Positions 45,537-56,323 of a stretch of 64,000 nucleotides of DNA are shown in pieces. Source of the stretch: Chromohalobacter beijerinckii (lineage in GTDB: Bacteria; Pseudomonadota; Gammaproteobacteria; Pseudomonadales; Halomonadaceae); assembly GCF_023061185.1 (NCBI RefSeq), contig NZ_JAKGAK010000003.1:62001-126000 (forward strand), in the 5' to 3' direction. The notes under the pieces are model-generated. The model searched no databases. It was not told the origin of the DNA and saw only the letters and a program-made list of their open reading frames with translations. The stretch's first letter is position 1. Each line of letters starts with the position of its first letter. The position numbers were made by a program, and so were the translations under genes.

Positions 45537-46331
45537 TTACGCCATGCTGTCGACGATGCCGCCTTCTACGCGCAGTGGCGCGCCAGTGGTGGCGCTGGCT
45601 TGCGGTGATGCCGCGTAGACGCACATGTGGGCGACTTCCTCGGGAGTAGCGAGACGGCCGATGATCGAGCTGGGGCGGTTCTCCTTGACGAAGCGCGCTT
45701 CCATTTCCTCCTGGGACACGCCTTCCTGCTCGGCCATCTGGGCGATCATGTCGACCACGCCTTCGGAGCGTGTCGGCCCGGGCAGCACCGCGTTAACGGT
45801 CACCCCGGTGCCCGCCATTACCTTGGCCAGGCCGCGCGAAATCGACTGCACGGCGGACTTGGTCATCCCGTAATGAACCATCTCGGAGGGGATGTTCAGT
45901 GCCGATTCGCTGGACAGGAACTGGATACGGCCCCAACCGCGTGACTTCATGCCCTGGGCGTAATGGCGCGATAGCCGCACGCCGCTCATCACATTGACCT
46001 GGAAGAACTGCTCCCAAGTGTCATCGTCGATCTCGAAGAAATCCTGCGGTCCGAAGGTTCCCACGTTGTTGATCAGAATATCGGTATCCGCGCGTGCGTC
46101 GATCAGCGCCTGGCAGCCTTCGGCGCTTCCCAGGTCGGCGGCGACGCCGGACACCTGCGCGCCCGAGACCGCAGCTTTCAGGTCGCTCACCGCCGCGTCC
46201 ACGCGTGCTTGAGTGCGGCCGGTGAGCGTGACCTCGGCGCCGGCCTCGGCCAGTCCTTGGGCGATGGCGAAGCCGATGCCGGCGGTGGAGCCGGTAACAA
46301 TGGCGGATTTGCCGCTGAGATCGATCTGCAT
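45537..46331 (-). CDS. SDR family oxidoreductase
   Basis: 264 residues with the short-chain dehydrogenase pattern: TGSTAGIGFAIA (cofactor Gly motif), NNVG, catalytic Ser in QFLSSESALNIPSEMVHYG and the YxxxK in HYGMTKSAVQ. AAGGAG precedes the ATG. Substrate unknown. It faces the ast operon divergently across 219 bp. Confidence 0.93.
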   Translation of the reverse strand: MQIDLSGKSAIVTGSTAGIGFAIAQGLAEAGAEVTLTGRTQARVDAAVSDLKAAVSGAQVSGVAADLGSAEGCQALIDARADTDILINNVGTFGPQDFFEIDDDTWEQFFQVNVMSGVRLSRHYAQGMKSRGWGRIQFLSSESALNIPSEMVHYGMTKSAVQSISRGLAKVMAGTGVTVNAVLPGPTRSEGVVDMIAQMAEQEGVSQEEMEARFVKENRPSSIIGRLATPEEVAHMCVYAASPQASATTGAPLRVEGGIVDSMA

Positions 46332-46472
46332 GGTGCGTCTCCTTGTAGCGCCTCGTGTGTCCTAGTTGGCTCTTCGCGTCATGGTGACGCGACCATGAGC
46401 CTGCAAATAAATGAGTCGGGGCGTAGACGCCAAAACTCAACCTCTTTTCATAATTCGTCGTCACATCGCTGA

Positions 46473-47765
<1,293 letters not shown>

Positions 47766-47788
47766 ACCCGCAACCGAGAGACATTGCC

Positions 47789-48853
47789 ATGCTTGTCGTT
47801 CGCCCCGTTCAACCTCGCGACTTGCCGGCCCTGGAGCGCCTGGCGGGCAGTGCCACGCCGCGCCTGACCAATCTGCCGGCGCATCGCGACCGCCTCGAAG
47901 AGCGTATTGCACGCTCGACGCGGGCCCTGGCACGCGAGGTCGATTTTCCCGACGACGAGGCCTATACCTTCGTGCTTGAGGACCTCGAGCTTGGCGAGGT
48001 GGTGGGGACCGCCAGCATCCGCGCCCAGGCGGGCGCCATGGATGCCTACTACACCTATCGTCAGGAAACGCTGATTCACGCCTCGCAGCAACTCAACGTG
48101 CGCCGCGAGGTGCAGACTCTTTCGTTGTCGCATGAGACCTCCGAAACCACGCTGCTGTGCGCGCTGTCGTTGGACGCTCGTTACAAGGGCACCAGTGCCG
48201 AGAGCTTGTTGCGGCGTGCGCGGTTGATGTTCATCGCGCAATATCCCGAACGCTTTGCATCGATTTTGGCCGTGGCCTTTCCGGGGTATCTCGACGCCCA
48301 AGGCGAGTCGCCGTTCTGGAACAGCGTCGGGCGGCATTTCTTCGCCCGCGGCTTTCAGGAGATCAACCTGCTGGCGGGCGTGCGCTCTAAGAGTTTCATC
48401 GCCGAGGTGATGCCACAGTTCCCGCTGTATCTGCCCTTGCTCACGCCCCAGGCGCGTGCCGCCATCGGCCGCGAGCATCCCGATCACGAAGGCGCGCTCG
48501 AGGAAATGCTGGGTGAAGGCTTCGTGCGCTCGCGGCATGTGGATATCTTCGATGGCGGACCGGTAGTGCGCGGCGAGCGCGACCGCCTGCAGAGCGTACG
48601 CCAGGCCAGCTGGCATCCGGTGCGCTTGCGCCCCGGCAACGTGCTGCCGGATGCCGAACCGGCGTTGATCGCCAATCAGCAACTGGGCGACTTTCGCTGT
48701 CTGGTGGCGCGCTATGCGCTGTCTCCCACAGGGCAGTTGATGCTCACGCCCGAACATGCCGAGTTGCTGGGAGTCGAGGAAGGTCGCGCGGTTCTGGCTG
48801 CGCCATTGGCGTTGCCCACCGTCCTGGATGAGTTCGACGAGGGAGAAACCTGA
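47789..48853 (+). CDS. aruF: Arginine N-succinyltransferase, alpha subunit
   Basis: 354 residues from MLVVRPVQPRDLPALERLA, which aligns with the Pseudomonas AruF start; an earlier ATG at 47762 overlaps astC. It shows the AstA fold: FPGYLDAQGESPFWNSVGRHF, KSFIAEVMPQFPLYLPLL and DIFDGGPVVRGERD. With AruG it forms the heteromeric enzyme that succinylates arginine, the first AST step. Confidence 0.93.
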   Translation: MLVVRPVQPRDLPALERLAGSATPRLTNLPAHRDRLEERIARSTRALAREVDFPDDEAYTFVLEDLELGEVVGTASIRAQAGAMDAYYTYRQETLIHASQQLNVRREVQTLSLSHETSETTLLCALSLDARYKGTSAESLLRRARLMFIAQYPERFASILAVAFPGYLDAQGESPFWNSVGRHFFARGFQEINLLAGVRSKSFIAEVMPQFPLYLPLLTPQARAAIGREHPDHEGALEEMLGEGFVRSRHVDIFDGGPVVRGERDRLQSVRQASWHPVRLRPGNVLPDAEPALIANQQLGDFRCLVARYALSPTGQLMLTPEHAELLGVEEGRAVLAAPLALPTVLDEFDEGET

Positions 48854-49869
48854 TGCGCATTCGACCCATCGAACGCCGCGATATCGACGAGCTGCAGGCT
48901 CTGGCTTGGCAGACCGGCGTAGGGTTTACCTCGCTGCCCGACAACCGCGACTTCCTCGCCGCCAAGATCGAACATGCGGTCAGTGCCTTCGAGGAGCGCA
49001 GCGCCATCGACGATCGGCTGTATTTCTTCGTTCTCGAAGACGACGTCAATGGCGAGCTGGCCGGATGTTGCGCCATCGAGGCGCAGGTCGGCCGCGAAGT
49101 GCCGTTTTACAATTACCGTCTGGGCACCCTGGCGCATTCGTCGGTGCAGCTCGATTTGCATCGCACCATCGATACGCTGTTTCTCAGCTCCGATCATACC
49201 GGCGATGCCGAAGTCTGCTCATTGTATCTGCGTCCCGAATACCGGCGTGATCGCAATGGCGCCTTGCTGTCCAAGGCGCGCTGGCTGTTCATCGCCGAGT
49301 TTCGCGATCGCTTCCCCGACAAGGTACTCGCCGAGATGCGCGGGCGTTTCGACGAGAACGGCACCAGTGCGTTCTGGGAGTGCCTGGGCAGCCACTTCTT
49401 TCCCATGAACTTCAACGAAGCCGACCGCCTGACTGGCCTCGGGCAGAAGAGCTTCATCGGCGAGTTGATGCCCAAGTTCCCGATCTACACGCCGTTTCTT
49501 TCCGAGGAAGCGCGCGCCTGCATCGGCGCAGTGCACGAACACACCCGTCCGGCGCTGGAAATGCTCAAGAAAGAAGGGCTGCGTTGGGAAGGCTACATCG
49601 ACATCTTCGACGGCGGTCCCACGGTGGAGGCCTATATCGACGATGTACGCGCGGTGCGCGACTCGGCGTCCTATCCCGTGGAAATCGTTGACGAGGCCAG
49701 CAGTGTCGAACGCCCGACCTGGTTGGTGGCGACGGCCAATATTAGCGACTTCCGGTCCGCTTGGATCGGCCGCGGGCCCAGCGCAGACGGCGTGCTCACA
49801 TTGACCGTGGATGAAGCCCGGCGTCTCGGCGTCGCTGCGGGTGACCGCTTGCGCCTGCTCGAGACGTAA
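48853..49869 (+). CDS. aruG: Arginine N-succinyltransferase, beta subunit
   Basis: 338 residues, a paralogue of the preceding gene: MRIRPIERRDIDELQALAWQ, AEMRGRFDENGTSAFWECLG, KSFIGELMPKFPIYTPFL, DIFDGGPTVEAYID. The start shares one base with the aruF stop. The two-subunit arrangement is typical of Pseudomonas and relatives, in contrast to the single AstA of Enterobacteria. Confidence 0.94.
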   Translation: MRIRPIERRDIDELQALAWQTGVGFTSLPDNRDFLAAKIEHAVSAFEERSAIDDRLYFFVLEDDVNGELAGCCAIEAQVGREVPFYNYRLGTLAHSSVQLDLHRTIDTLFLSSDHTGDAEVCSLYLRPEYRRDRNGALLSKARWLFIAEFRDRFPDKVLAEMRGRFDENGTSAFWECLGSHFFPMNFNEADRLTGLGQKSFIGELMPKFPIYTPFLSEEARACIGAVHEHTRPALEMLKKEGLRWEGYIDIFDGGPTVEAYIDDVRAVRDSASYPVEIVDEASSVERPTWLVATANISDFRSAWIGRGPSADGVLTLTVDEARRLGVAAGDRLRLLET

Positions 49870-49884
49870 CCCGGCTGCGCCGGG
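49870..49884 (+). terminator. Small hairpin directly after aruG
   Basis: CCCGGC/GCCGGG stem with a TGC loop begins one base after the aruG stop. No U-tract follows; it may only stabilise the upstream mRNA or attenuate transcription before astD. Confidence 0.4.
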
Positions 49885-49969
49885 CGTGAGAAGTCATAAG
49901 CTGTCAGCGACGGGCATCGGGCTTCGTGAAAAGGATGGCGAACTTTCAGCGTGGCCGAATACTGCTTTT

Positions 49970-50011
49970 CGTAGCTCGTAGCTCGTAGCTCGTAGCTCGT
50001 AGCTCGTAGCT
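49970..50011. repeat. 7-bp microsatellite, six copies of CGTAGCT
   Basis: Six perfect copies of CGTAGCT in the 165-bp gap between aruG and astD, ending 23 bp before the astD start codon and about 10 bp before its AGGAG. Each unit contains the palindrome AGCT. Such perfect short tandem repeats can change copy number by slippage. Confidence 0.95.
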
Positions 50012-50034
50012 TACAAATGAATCAGGAGCGAACT

Positions 50035-51504
50035 ATGCACGCCAAGCAGCAATTGCTGATCGACGGCGCCTGGGTCGAGGGTGACGCAGCGCGTTTCGAT
50101 AAGACTGACCCCGTTTCGGGCGAGACCTTGTGGACGGCGGCTGCCGCCAGTGCCGCTCAAGTCGAGCTTGCGGTGGCCGCCGCACGGCGGGCGTTCCCCG
50201 CATGGGCACGTCACAGCTTCGAGGAACGCCAGGCCGTAGTCGAGCGTTTCCGCGAGCGTCTGGAAGCCAACCGTGAGGCGTTGGCGACGAGCATCGCGCA
50301 TGAAACCGGCAAGCCGCTTTGGGAAGCGCGTACCGAGATCGGCGCGATGATCGGCAAGGTCGCCATCTCGATTACCGCTTATCACGAGCGCACCGGCGAA
50401 CGTTCGCGGGATGTCGGCGGCAGCCGCGCGGTGCTGCGCCATCGCCCGCACGGCGTGCTGGCGGTGTACGGCCCTTACAACTTCCCCGGGCATCTGCCCA
50501 ACGGGCATATCGTCCCGGCACTGCTGGCCGGCAACGCGGTGGTCTTCAAGCCCAGCGAGCAGACGCCAATGACCGCCGATCTGACGTTGCAATGCTGGCT
50601 CGAGGCGGGCCTGCCCGCCGGCGTGATCAATCTGGTGCAGGGCGCGGCCGAAGTTGGCCAGGCGCTGGCCGGCAGCGCCGACATCGACGGTCTGCTGTTT
50701 ACCGGCAGCGCCAAGATCGGCGGGCTGCTGCATCGCCAGTTCGGCGGTCAGGTCGACAAGATCCTGGCGCTGGAACTGGGCGGCAACAATCCGCTGGTGG
50801 TCAAGGATGTGCCGGACGAGGAAGCGGCGGTATTGTCGATCCTGCAGTCGGCGTTCGCCTCCGGCGGGCAGCGTTGCACCTGTGCGCGCCGCCTGATCGT
50901 GCCTCACGGCGCGGCGGGGGATGCGCTGCTCGAAGCGTTGGTGCGTGCCATCGGCGCGCTGCGTGTGGCGGGGCCATTCAGCGAGCCCGCGCCGTTCTAT
51001 GCGGGGTTGGCCAGTGTCGAGGGAGCGGATGGCTTGCTGGCCGCCCAGGACGATTTCGTTGCACGCGGCGGCCGGATATTGAGCCGTATGCGCCGCCTTG
51101 AAGAGGGCACCAGCCTGCTATCGCCGGGGCTGATCGACGTCACCGGCTGCGAGGTGCCCGACGAAGAGCATTTCGGACCGCTGCTCAAGGTGCATCGCTA
51201 CCATGATTGGGACGAGGCCATCGCCCTGGCTAACGATACCCGTTATGGCCTATCGGCAGGCCTGATCGGTGGTGAGCAAGCCGACTGGGACGACTTCCTG
51301 CTGCGCATCCGTGCCGGCATCGTCAACTGGAACCGCCAGACTACCGGCGCCTCCAGCGACGCGCCCTTCGGTGGTATCGGCGACAGCGGCAACCATCGCC
51401 CCAGCGCCTATTACGCCGCCGATTACTGCGCGTATCCGGTCGCCTCGATGGAAACCGAGACGCTCAGCCTGCCCGATACTCTGCCGCCGGGGGTGGTGCT
51501 ATGA
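50035..51504 (+). CDS. astD: Succinylglutamate semialdehyde dehydrogenase
   Basis: 489 residues (E. coli 492) from [17 protein letters not shown], with AGGAG seven bases upstream. NAD-dependent aldehyde dehydrogenase: [12 protein letters not shown], catalytic Glu in [13 protein letters not shown] and catalytic Cys in [12 protein letters not shown]. It oxidises succinylglutamate semialdehyde to succinylglutamate in the AST pathway. An in-frame ATG six codons upstream lacks good spacing. Confidence 0.96.
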   Translation: MHAKQQLLIDGAWVEGDAARFDKTDPVSGETLWTAAAASAAQVELAVAAARRAFPAWARHSFEERQAVVERFRERLEANREALATSIAHETGKPLWEARTEIGAMIGKVAISITAYHERTGERSRDVGGSRAVLRHRPHGVLAVYGPYNFPGHLPNGHIVPALLAGNAVVFKPSEQTPMTADLTLQCWLEAGLPAGVINLVQGAAEVGQALAGSADIDGLLFTGSAKIGGLLHRQFGGQVDKILALELGGNNPLVVKDVPDEEAAVLSILQSAFASGGQRCTCARRLIVPHGAAGDALLEALVRAIGALRVAGPFSEPAPFYAGLASVEGADGLLAAQDDFVARGGRILSRMRRLEEGTSLLSPGLIDVTGCEVPDEEHFGPLLKVHRYHDWDEAIALANDTRYGLSAGLIGGEQADWDDFLLRIRAGIVNWNRQTTGASSDAPFGGIGDSGNHRPSAYYAADYCAYPVASMETETLSLPDTLPPGVVL

Positions 51505-52862
51505 GCGAAAGTTCTATGAGCGAAGAGGTACGCGAGGTCAACTTCGACGGCCTGGTGGGGCCGACCCACAACTACGCCGGGCTGGCGCACGGTAATGTCG
51601 CCTCGATGCGCCATGGCGGGCTGACCGCCAATCCGCGCGAGGCGGCCCTGCAAGGGCTGGCCAAGATGAAGTCGCTGATGGAGGCAGGGTTCGCGCAGGG
51701 CGTGCTGCCGCCCCAGCAGCGCCCCGATCTGGGGGCATTGCGCGATCTCGGCTTCACCGGCGACGACGCCGGTGTGCTCGCCCAGGCGGCACGCCAGGCA
51801 CCGCAACTGCTGCGCGCGGTATGCTCGGCCTCGTCGATGTGGACGGCGAATGCCGCCACCGTCACGCCCAGCCTGGATGCGCCGGACGGGCGCGTCCACT
51901 TCACCGCCGCGAATCTACAGTCGAGCTTTCACCGCTATCTCGAGCCGCGGACCACGGCGCGGGTGCTGGCGGCGATGTTCCACGACCCGGCGCATTTCGC
52001 GCATCATCCGGTGCTGCCGGCCACGCCGACGTTCTCCGACGAGGGGGCCGCCAACCACACCCGCTTGTGCGGCGATCACGACGAACCGGGCGTGCACCTC
52101 TACGTATACGGACGCCAGGCCTTCGGCGGTCAACACGGCCCCACGCGCTACCCCGCGCGCCAGACGCTGGAGGCCAGTCAGGCGATCGCCCGCCAGCATG
52201 GCTTGAGCGACGCACAGACGGTGTTCGCCCAGCAAAACCCCGACGCCATCGACGCCGGTGTCTTTCATAACGACGTCATCGCCGTCGGCAACGGCCCGGT
52301 GCTGCTCTATCACGACATGGCGTTTCGGGATGAAGACGCCACGCTGGACGCGCTGCGCGCCCGGATGGCGACGCCACTGATCCCGGTGCGCGTGCCGAGC
52401 GAGGCGGTCAGCCTCGAGGATGCGGTATCGACGTATCTGTTCAACTCGCAGTTGCTCTCCAACCCCGACGGCAGCATGACACTGGTCGTGCCCGGCGAGT
52501 GTCAGGAGAACGAAACCGTGTGGCGCACGATTCAGGACTTGCTGCTGGCGGGGTACAACCCGATCAGCGAAGTGCTGGTCAAGGACGTCAAGCAGAGCAT
52601 GCGTAATGGCGGTGGCCCGGCGTGTCTGCGCCTGCGGGTAGCGCTCTCGTCGGCCGAACGTCAGACACTCGGCGGCCGCGTGTTGCTCGACGAGGCGCTG
52701 CATGGCGACCTGACAGCCTGGGTCGAGCGGCATTACCGCGATCGACTAGCGCCCGAGGATCTCGCCGATCCGCAACTCGCCCAGGAATCGCTGACAGCCC
52801 TGGACGAGCTGACTCAGCTATTGGGCATCGGCGCGGTATATCCGTTTCAGTTAGAAGCCTGA
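51501..52862 (+). CDS. astB: N-succinylarginine dihydrolase
   Basis: 453 residues, guanidino-modifying enzyme family. Signatures: [53 protein letters not shown] and the C-terminal nucleophile Cys in [14 protein letters not shown]. It converts succinylarginine to succinylornithine, two NH3 and CO2. The start overlaps astD by ATGA; a second ATG five codons on (51516) is possible. Confidence 0.96.
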   Translation: MSESSMSEEVREVNFDGLVGPTHNYAGLAHGNVASMRHGGLTANPREAALQGLAKMKSLMEAGFAQGVLPPQQRPDLGALRDLGFTGDDAGVLAQAARQAPQLLRAVCSASSMWTANAATVTPSLDAPDGRVHFTAANLQSSFHRYLEPRTTARVLAAMFHDPAHFAHHPVLPATPTFSDEGAANHTRLCGDHDEPGVHLYVYGRQAFGGQHGPTRYPARQTLEASQAIARQHGLSDAQTVFAQQNPDAIDAGVFHNDVIAVGNGPVLLYHDMAFRDEDATLDALRARMATPLIPVRVPSEAVSLEDAVSTYLFNSQLLSNPDGSMTLVVPGECQENETVWRTIQDLLLAGYNPISEVLVKDVKQSMRNGGGPACLRLRVALSSAERQTLGGRVLLDEALHGDLTAWVERHYRDRLAPEDLADPQLAQESLTALDELTQLLGIGAVYPFQLEA

Positions 52863-52916
52863 GACCATCCAGGCGACGCCAGATAGGGCCGAGCCTCGCT
52901 GAAAGCGATCAGGAGC

Positions 52917-53408
52917 ATGTGCGTGATCGAGAATATCGCTATCGTCAGGCTGCAGGCCGACTCACCTCACGCGAGAACCGTGGCGGGCTGGACTCATGAC
53001 GCCTGGGGGCATCTGCACCCCGATACCTCGGCGACGGAGTATCGTCGGGCGTTCTATGCGCAGTGCGGCGAAGGTGGCGTGCCTTCGGTGTTCGTGGCAA
53101 TGCACGGGGCGTCGCCGGTGGGTACGGCAAGCTTGGTCGCCGACGACATGAGCATCCGCCGCGAACTGACGCCTTGGCTGGCCTCGGTATTCGTGCTGCC
53201 CGAATGGCGCGGCCATGGTATCGCTTCGCGCCTGGTGCAGCGGGTCGAGGCGGAAGCGCTGGCCCACAGCATCCGCCATTTCCACCTCTACACGCCCGAT
53301 CAACAGGCGCTGTATCGTCACCTAGGATGGGAGGATCGCGAGGCGCTGACCTATCGCGGCGAGTCTGTGACCGTCATGAGTCGGCGGTTGGATGCCTCTA
53401 CGATCTGA
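52917..53408 (+). CDS. GNAT family N-acetyltransferase
   Basis: 163 residues. The acetyl-CoA-binding core is SVFVLPEWRGHGIASRLVQR, followed by HFHLYTPDQQALYRHLGWE, typical of small-molecule GNATs. The ATG at 52917 is only one base from AGGAG, so the GTG at 52923 may be the real start. It follows astB by 54 bp, where astE might have been expected, and may be co-transcribed. Substrate unknown. Confidence 0.85.
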   Translation: MCVIENIAIVRLQADSPHARTVAGWTHDAWGHLHPDTSATEYRRAFYAQCGEGGVPSVFVAMHGASPVGTASLVADDMSIRRELTPWLASVFVLPEWRGHGIASRLVQRVEAEALAHSIRHFHLYTPDQQALYRHLGWEDREALTYRGESVTVMSRRLDASTI

Positions 53409-53463
53409 GTCAGCTACTGCTAGCAGCGCCGCCGACCATGCGGCAAGGTCTCGACCCGGTAGC

Positions 53464-53805
53464 TCAAGACTCTGACCTTTTTTCGAGCATGTCCTCGAGG
53501 CACTTCTCAAGAGGACGCAAGTGCTGGTCCATAACCTTGATAACCGTTAAAGGGTCGATGTTGCCCAGATAGTTATGCACCAGAATATTGCGGAAGCCGC
53601 TAATTTCTCGCCAAGGTATCTGTGGGTATTCCTGCTTTAAATCATCGGGCAGCATTTGTGTGGCTTCGGATAATGTCTGCAGGTTTCGCAGTGCTGCGTC
53701 GTACAGGATTTCGTCGCACGCAAGGTCACCGCGTGATTGGATACGCCGCAGCTTGGCAATGTTATCGAGGATATGCTGAGCATAGGATTGCCAAGGCTTG
53801 TTCAT
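53464..53805 (-). CDS. hepT: HepT-like toxin (HEPN, DUF86)
   Basis: 113 residues, all-helical HEPN protein with the RNase motif R-x4-H-x-Y in RNILVHNYLG. Its start overlaps the stop of the upstream nucleotidyltransferase gene by ATGA. This is the MntA-HepT toxin-antitoxin arrangement, in which MntA modifies the HepT tyrosine with AMP to neutralise it. Confidence 0.9.
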   Translation of the reverse strand: MNKPWQSYAQHILDNIAKLRRIQSRGDLACDEILYDAALRNLQTLSEATQMLPDDLKQEYPQIPWREISGFRNILVHNYLGNIDPLTVIKVMDQHLRPLEKCLEDMLEKRSES

Positions 53806-54092
53806 AGTTCTACCGCCTCGTTCAGTATCTGCTGGCGGAAATGACGGTTCAGTTCATGCTCGGGCACAAGGTCGACCCGGCGCCCGAGCAAGGCCGCCAA
53901 GCGTTCCGCCAAAGGCAGGCGCTGGGTGAACAGATCGTATCCCGGCGGAAAGTCGACGAGAAAGTCGACATCACTTTCCGGCTTTTCCTGCTTGCGGGCG
54001 ACCGACCCGAACACCCGGATTCGGCGAGCCCCGTACTGACGGGCCATGTTATCGATGGCTGCCTTCTGATGATGTAGGTCCTCAAGTAACAT
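53802..54092 (-). CDS. mntA: MntA-like nucleotidyltransferase antitoxin
   Basis: 96 residues from MLLEDLHHQKAA with GGGAGG five bases upstream. The minimal nucleotidyltransferase motif is GSVARKQEKPESDVDF (GS-x10-DxD). It is first in the pair and translationally coupled to the HEPN toxin. The ATG four codons upstream is less well spaced. Confidence 0.9.
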   Translation of the reverse strand: MLLEDLHHQKAAIDNMARQYGARRIRVFGSVARKQEKPESDVDFLVDFPPGYDLFTQRLPLAERLAALLGRRVDLVPEHELNRHFRQQILNEAVEL

Positions 54093-54198
54093 GGCGCCTC
54101 CCAAGGGCTAACTACCGTGTCCCGTATAATCGATGCCTTTCTTCTTGAAGAGCAAGTATAGGCTGCTATAGACGCAGATTAGTCACAAGCGTAGCGAG

Positions 54199-55404
54199 TC
54201 AACCCTCTCGCACCGTGACCAGTTTGGGCCGGCCGATCATCACGCCGGCGACGGTCTGCACGCTGAGCAGTCCCATCAGCAGCCACAGCGAGAGCCGCCA
54301 GTCGCCGGTGACGCCGTGCAGGGCGCCGAACACCAGCGGGCCGCCGGCGGCCATGAGGTAACCGAGGCTCTGGGCCATGCCGGATAGCATCGCGGCGTGG
54401 TTGGCGCGCCGGGTGCGCATCACGATCATGGTCAATGCGAAGCTGAAACAGCCGCCTTGGCCGGCGCCGAGCAGGATCGCCCATAGCGTCGGCGACGCCG
54501 TGGGCGCTAGCCATAAGCCTCCCAGTCCCAGCGCGATCAACGTGCAAAGTCCCAGTACCAGCAGGCTGTGGTGATGCAGCCGCGCGGCGAGGCGCGCGAT
54601 CACGTAGCTGGCGGGAATGGTGGTCAAATTGATGATCGATAGCATGCCACCCGCGGCGGCGCTGGGGACGCCCGCGGCCGATGCCACGGCGGGGACCCAG
54701 GTCTGCAAGGTGTAGAAGCCCAGTGACTGCATGCCCATGAACAGCGTCAGGGTCCAGGCGGTGCGGCTCTTGAACAGCCGCGTGATGCGTGTCGATTGGC
54801 CGTCGTCGCTTGCCTTGGGCCGCCGCCAGGCCATCCAGATCCAGAGAGCCGTCGTCGCTACGCCAATGCCCGCCCACATCAGGATGGGCACCGACCAGGA
54901 GCCGCTGAGATTCATCAACGGCACGGCGGTTCCCGCACCCAGGGTGGCGCCGATCCCCATTACCACGGTGTAAAGCCCCATGGTTTGACCGATGCGCTCG
55001 GGGCGGTCGCGCTTGACCAGGCTGGGCATGAAGACGTTGCCGAAGGCGATGCCCAGGCCGGCGAAGAAGGTCCCGATGAGCATGACTGGCAGGCTTTCGA
55101 TGCCACGCAGCAACCCGCCGAGCGCAATGGCGCCGAGTGCCAGCGCGATGGCGCGGTCCAGCCCCAGGCGTGCGGCAACGCCGGGCGCCAGCGGTGAGAG
55201 CACGCCGAAGCACAGGATCATGCCGGTGGTGAACAGGCTGGCGACGCCGGCACCGATGGCCAGTGTCTGCATGATCGATTCCAGTACCGGCCCCACCACC
55301 ACGATGGGCGCGCGCAAATTGATCGCCGCCAGCGCGAAGGCGACGAGCCATAACGCAGCGGGTAGGGGAGCGGCTGGGGAAGCGGAACGCGCGGACATGG
55401 ACAA
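54199..55404 (-). CDS. MFS transporter, CynX/NimT family
   Basis: 401 residues with 12 TM helices. AINLRAPIVVVGPVLESI in helix 1 and GNVFMPSLVKRDRPERIGQTMGLYTV are characteristic of the CynX/NimT/YeaN branch of the MFS. Substrate unknown; members move cyanate or nitroimidazole-type compounds. Stands alone between the TA pair and mdaB. Confidence 0.88.
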   Translation of the reverse strand: MSMSARSASPAAPLPAALWLVAFALAAINLRAPIVVVGPVLESIMQTLAIGAGVASLFTTGMILCFGVLSPLAPGVAARLGLDRAIALALGAIALGGLLRGIESLPVMLIGTFFAGLGIAFGNVFMPSLVKRDRPERIGQTMGLYTVVMGIGATLGAGTAVPLMNLSGSWSVPILMWAGIGVATTALWIWMAWRRPKASDDGQSTRITRLFKSRTAWTLTLFMGMQSLGFYTLQTWVPAVASAAGVPSAAAGGMLSIINLTTIPASYVIARLAARLHHHSLLVLGLCTLIALGLGGLWLAPTASPTLWAILLGAGQGGCFSFALTMIVMRTRRANHAAMLSGMAQSLGYLMAAGGPLVFGALHGVTGDWRLSLWLLMGLLSVQTVAGVMIGRPKLVTVREG

Positions 55405-55579
55405 AGCCTTCCTCTCGAACGGGCGCGCTATCTTAGCATCTCGTTGAAAAGCTTGCCGTGCGTCGAAAGGTGCAACGTCAGAGGGTGAGGCAGGTCACGC
55501 GCGGGGCCGCCACCGTGATGCGGCGGCGGCCCGGAGGCCGGTTCAGGCGCTGGCTTTAGCGTTCAGGCGTGGGCTTCGT

Positions 55580-56164
55580 TCAACTGATGGAAAAATGTTC
55601 GCGCAGATGTGCACGATAGGCGTCGATATGGCCGTCGATGTCGGGCGCCTTGATGACATCGTTGGCGATGTAGGTCGGCATGGCGTCCAGGCCAATGAAT
55701 GCCTGCGATTTGTGGAATGGGAAGTAGACGCCGTCGACGCCCTGGCCTTCGAAGAAGTTGCCGGGCTCGTCGAAGGCTTCGACGGGGGCGTTCCAGGTCA
55801 GCGAGAGCATGTAGCGCCGTCCCTGCAGCAAGCCGCCGCTGCCGTACTGAAGGCTGGGGTCCTTGCGTGAGCGTCCGTCGCTGGCATAGAGCGATCCGTG
55901 GCCGGCGGTGAAGACTTCGTCGATATAGCGCTTGACCGTCCACGGTGTGCCCATCCACCAGCCGGGCATCTGGTAGACGATGACATCGGCCCACAGGAAT
56001 TTCTCGACTTCGGCATCGGTATCGTAGCCGTCGTCGACGCGGGTCTCGCGGATCTCGTGGCCCATTTCGGCGAGTTCGCCGCGTGCCACGTCGTGCAGGG
56101 TGTCGTTATAACGGCCGCCGGAATGCGCAAAGGCCTTGGCGCCGTTGATCAGCAGAATCTTCAT
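55580..56164 (-). CDS. mdaB: NADPH:quinone reductase MdaB
   Basis: 194 residues (E. coli MdaB 193) from MKILLINGAKAFAHSGG. Flavodoxin-fold: FLWADVIVYQMPGWWMGTPW, EVFTAGHGSLYASDGRSR and QYGSGGLLQGRRYMLSLTWN are MdaB hallmarks. It reduces quinones by two electrons. It lies downstream of a LysR gene and a YgiN-like gene on the same strand, and E. coli mdaB is also next to ygiN. Confidence 0.93.
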   Translation of the reverse strand: MKILLINGAKAFAHSGGRYNDTLHDVARGELAEMGHEIRETRVDDGYDTDAEVEKFLWADVIVYQMPGWWMGTPWTVKRYIDEVFTAGHGSLYASDGRSRKDPSLQYGSGGLLQGRRYMLSLTWNAPVEAFDEPGNFFEGQGVDGVYFPFHKSQAFIGLDAMPTYIANDVIKAPDIDGHIDAYRAHLREHFSIS

Positions 56165-56249
56165 GGTGTCGTTACCACTTTCGTAGGCATGTGAATGCAA
56201 AAGGTGGGGCAGTCTGCCGAGTCGCGGCCTTGCGATAAAGGTGCCTAAT

Positions 56250-56266
56250 TGCAAAACATTCTTGCA
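56250..56266. promoter_or_regulatory. Candidate LysR-type binding site before mdaB
   Basis: TGCAA-N7-TTGCA lies in the 159-bp gap between the LysR gene and mdaB, about 86 bp upstream of the mdaB start. Spacing and symmetry fit the T-N11-A LysR box. Confidence 0.5.
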
Positions 56267-56323
56267 TTAATCACAAAGATTGCGGCGCGCATGTTCCGGC
56301 GTGAGGGAATCGGCGTGAGGGAA

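Noticed and set aside
49970-50011. Possible CRISPR array
   Set aside because: Units are 7 bp with no spacers; it is a microsatellite. The 20-bp repeats at 44714-44788 are also directly adjacent without spacers.
54179-55351. 390-codon minus-strand ORF in another frame of the CynX-like transporter
   Set aside because: Arg/His-rich shadow; the alternative frame gives a clean 12-TM MFS protein.
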